Source of the DNA: Alkalicoccobacillus porphyridii
GTDB lineage: Bacteria; Bacillota; Bacilli; Bacillales; Bacillaceae_D
Assembly: GCF_007293315.1 (NCBI RefSeq)
Contig: NZ_VLXZ01000008.1
Span: 1 to 64,000, forward strand
DNA length: 64,000 nucleotides
Direction: 5' to 3'
The notes under the pieces were generated by a model. That model was not told the origin of the DNA, ran no database searches, and saw nothing but the letters and a program-made list of their open reading frames with translations. A program made the position numbers and the translations under genes. Position 1 is the stretch's first letter; every line of letters starts with the position of its first letter. Positions 62,299 through 64,000 of this stretch are shown here, piece by piece.

Positions 62299-62343
62299 CC
62301 TGTCACCAAGGAATAAATATGCCTTGGTGACGGGCTTTTTTCT
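62299..62343 (+). terminator. Hairpin element H2, matching H1
   Basis: CCTGTCACCAAGG (62299-62311) pairs with CCTTGGTGACGGG (62322-62334) around AATAAATATG, followed by CTTTTTTTC. The loop and stem share the pattern CCTGTCACCAnGGnATAAnT with H1. Confidence 0.8.
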
Positions 62344-62366
62344 TGTGCGTAGCTTTTTTAAGTAAA

Positions 62367-62717
62367 TTAATCTGCAAAGAGTTCGATGTCATCAATAGAG
62401 TCACGTGACTCTGAAAATGCTGCGGAAGCTTTTACCTTATCATCTTCATAAACAAAGTAATGATAGTCACCTTTAACTCCGTTTAAATCAAAATACACCT
62501 CAACAAAATACGGATAATTCTTAGCATTACGATTATATATAGAATTCATATGAACATTTAACATGCGTGAGGCGCCATCCTGATCAAAATGTTCCTGTAC
62601 CCCTTGCTTCATCTGATAATGAATGTAAGGATTTCCATTTAAAAATAAATAGGTGGATAAGCTAATTATTGATATTGTTGCCCCAACTATGATTAAGAGT
62701 AGCTTTTTATTGTTCAA
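62367..62717 (-). CDS. Exported or membrane-anchored hypothetical protein
   Basis: 116 residues with an N-terminal hydrophobic segment (KKLLLIIVGATISIISLSTY) and a soluble domain PYFVEVYFDLNGVKGDYHYF. AGGAGG precedes the TTG start. No family is recognised. It points toward hairpin H2. Confidence 0.65.
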   Translation of the reverse strand: MNNKKLLLIIVGATISIISLSTYLFLNGNPYIHYQMKQGVQEHFDQDGASRMLNVHMNSIYNRNAKNYPYFVEVYFDLNGVKGDYHYFVYEDDKVKASAAFSESRDSIDDIELFAD

Positions 62718-62865
62718 TGCTGTACCTCCTAATTATGGTGGTAAGAATTTATTTTCTCATAGTTCAAAGGTGCTCTCAACCTACCTCCCTTATATATTTT
62801 TAATATATAATCTTATCATGAAGCGTGATCGCTTAAACTAAAAATATTGGAGGGGTGATGAAAGA

Positions 62866-63273
62866 ATGGAGCATAGACCAGCGGGATTTTGGATAAGAGT
62901 GGCAGCAGCATTAATAGATATTATTATTATCTCCATGGCGGGTCAAGTTCTTTCATATATTTTCGATGAACCTCATAGGAATATAGACAATTCTGCATCA
63001 GCTAATACCTTTGCATTCATTTATATCGTTGTTTGTATTATTTATTTAACCGCAAGTAAGTATAAAGGAACACCAGGAAAACTCATATTAGGACTGCAAG
63101 TCTTAACAGTGGATCATGAGAGAATCGGTATAGGTCGCTCCATAGGTCGTTTCTTTGCCTATTACCTTTCGCTTATATTCTTCTATATAGGTTTTATTAT
63201 GGTGGCATTTACAGATGAGAAAAAAGGATTACATGATATGATTTGTGGAACTCGAGTTGTATATCGAAAATAG
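62866..63273 (+). CDS. RDD-family membrane protein
   Basis: 135 residues. The RDD motif is represented by PAGFWIRVAAALIDIIII at the N terminus, with the GTPGKLILGLQVL loop and a C-terminal DEKKGLHDMICGTRVVY. Three membrane spans. Some RDD proteins act in sodium/proton exchange, but this is not assured here. GGAGGGGTG precedes the ATG. Confidence 0.9.
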   Translation: MEHRPAGFWIRVAAALIDIIIISMAGQVLSYIFDEPHRNIDNSASANTFAFIYIVVCIIYLTASKYKGTPGKLILGLQVLTVDHERIGIGRSIGRFFAYYLSLIFFYIGFIMVAFTDEKKGLHDMICGTRVVYRK

Positions 63274-63308
63274 ATGAATCTTAAATCTCTGAAATAGAGG
63301 AAACTAAG

Positions 63309-63346
63309 AAGTACCAAGGCTTTTTGAGCCCTGGTGCTTTTTTTAT
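63309..63346 (+). mobile_element. Scar S16: terminator remnant
   Basis: AGTACCAAGGCTTTTTGAGC followed by CCTGGTGCTTTTTTT is the tRNA-Leu terminator without any recognisable core. GTCAGGTTAAACTTG at about 63389-63403 is a further possible fragment of the core (AGTGAGGTTAAACTCG). Confidence 0.6.
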
Positions 63347-63483
63347 ATTGAAACCTAGAATTCATCATGCTAAGGAGATGTATATAGTCAGGTTAAACTT
63401 GATTTTGGTTGTGTATATAATAAAAGATCACTAGAAAATAATGTATAAAAATATCTTTAATTATGGGGGAACTCCTATACAAA

Positions 63484-64000
63484 ATGACGTTATTAAAAAG
63501 TATAGTAAGCAAGGTAAAAGTCTCGTTTCTACTATTAATGGTATTAACGCTGCTGCAGACGGGTCTATCCTTTGGCATTCCCTGGATAAATAAAATCCTT
63601 ATTGACGAGATATTAATTGGAAATCAGTTTCAGTTAATATTTTTTGTCGTATGTGCCTATCTACTGTTTTCAATTATGAGTGTCATACTATATATGTTAG
63701 TACCAAGAAAAAGTGTATTTCTAAATGAAACCATTACCCTTATGTTAAGGAATGCATTAACGCGGGGAGTCCTCTATAGTAATGTAGGATTTAGTAGTTC
63801 ATCTAATAAAGGAAACATAGTGAATATTTATAGTGGTGACATACCGAATATCTCATCATTAATTACCCGCACATTAAAAGATTTAATAGAACACTCTTTA
63901 ACTTTGGTCGTCATCGTTTCTGTCCTGCTCTTCATTGACTATAGAATTGGCTTGTTATCTTTAGTTAGCATGCCATTTTATCTACTATTGCCCATGTTAT
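63484..64000 (+). CDS. ABC exporter, membrane domain (cut by the window edge)
   Basis: From ATG 63484 the frame runs to the end of the window, 172 codons. MTLLKSIVSKVKVSFLLLMV, then INKILIDEILI, is the start of a type-1 ABC exporter membrane domain, with spans at about 12-30, 45-66 and 125-150. A C-terminal ATPase is expected beyond 64000. Such exporters carry peptides, lipids or bacteriocins. No strong ribosome site is seen (GGGGGAACT). Confidence 0.75.
   Translation, partial: MTLLKSIVSKVKVSFLLLMVLTLLQTGLSFGIPWINKILIDEILIGNQFQLIFFVVCAYLLFSIMSVILYMLVPRKSVFLNETITLMLRNALTRGVLYSNVGFSSSSNKGNIVNIYSGDIPNISSLITRTLKDLIEHSLTLVVIVSVLLFIDYRIGLLSLVSMPFYLLLPML

Noticed and set aside
12061-63346. Repeated tRNA-Leu pieces as a CRISPR array or as functional tRNA genes
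   Set aside because: The copies lack the 5' half of the tRNA and are separated by long gene-bearing stretches, not spacers, so neither fits.

Overview
The window looks like a Bacillaceae chromosome, probably a soil or alkaliphile-type Bacillus relative. This is inferred from gene order and protein similarity: alr - ndoAI - ndoA - rsbR-S-T-U-V-W - sigB - rsbX - tex - cmpA - sprT-type gene is the Bacillus subtilis order. Exact species cannot be fixed from the sequence alone.

Region 1 (1-11174) is ordinary conserved core: NAD(P)HX dehydratase, alanine racemase, the NdoAI/NdoA toxin-antitoxin pair, the whole SigB partner-switching operon with an internal SigB promoter before rsbV, the Tex RNA-binding protein, the 42-residue sporulation protein CmpA on the minus strand, and a SprT-type metalloprotein. 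Region 2 (11240-12143) is a seven-tRNA cluster (Asn-GTT, Ser-GCT, Glu-TTC, Val-TAC, Asp-GTC, Leu-TAG, Leu-GAG) interrupted by a 120-bp tandem repeat.

Region 3 (12144 to at least 63346) is the remarkable part. Downstream of tRNA-Leu(GAG) the 3' half of that tRNA, starting exactly at the 7-nt anticodon loop TTGAGGG and running through the acceptor stem into the tRNA's own terminator, is repeated again and again with AT-rich gene modules in between. Seven copies are complete 53-bp cores with at most three changes; nine more are decayed. Seven complete cores and several decayed ones are preceded by one of two conserved arm sequences of fixed length (class A, 110 bp; class B, 113 bp), each opening with a direct repeat of 11-bp period, as expected for arm sites of tyrosine integrases. 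I read this as a cassette-like archipelago built by repeated site-specific integration into one tRNA gene. Only one integrase is visible and it lacks its N-terminal half, so the modules appear to have been mobilised in trans or to have lost their integrases.

The cargo, from the tRNA outward: SIR2-HerA antiphage defence plus a KTSC protein and a histidine phosphatase; VOC proteins; an ECF sigma/ABC exporter operon; an NlpC/P60-like protein; a TetR-controlled pair of SMR efflux subunits; an ECF sigma/anti-sigma pair; a secreted protein with a three-permease ABC transporter; arsenic resistance (two ArsR, ArsI, ArsB, ArsC and a small CysCys peptide, with four copies of one operator); an ornithine cyclodeaminase-like enzyme; a GNAT; broken membrane proteins; MFS pump/TetR; methyltransferase; then a long stretch with DinB-like protein, the amaP-asp23 envelope-stress operon, a CcpA-site-bearing 2-hydroxycarboxylate uptake/catabolic cluster, an EcsAB-like transporter, MerR, aldo-keto reductase, GNAT, DUF421 and DUF4363 proteins, cupin, RidA, HxlR, a broken DHFR-like gene, an aminoglycoside phosphotransferase-like kinase, a PLP enzyme, a relaxase-like protein between two matching hairpins, an RDD protein and the start of an ABC exporter cut by the window edge. 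Scar decay broadly increases with distance from the tRNA, as expected if new modules enter at the tRNA and push older ones outward.
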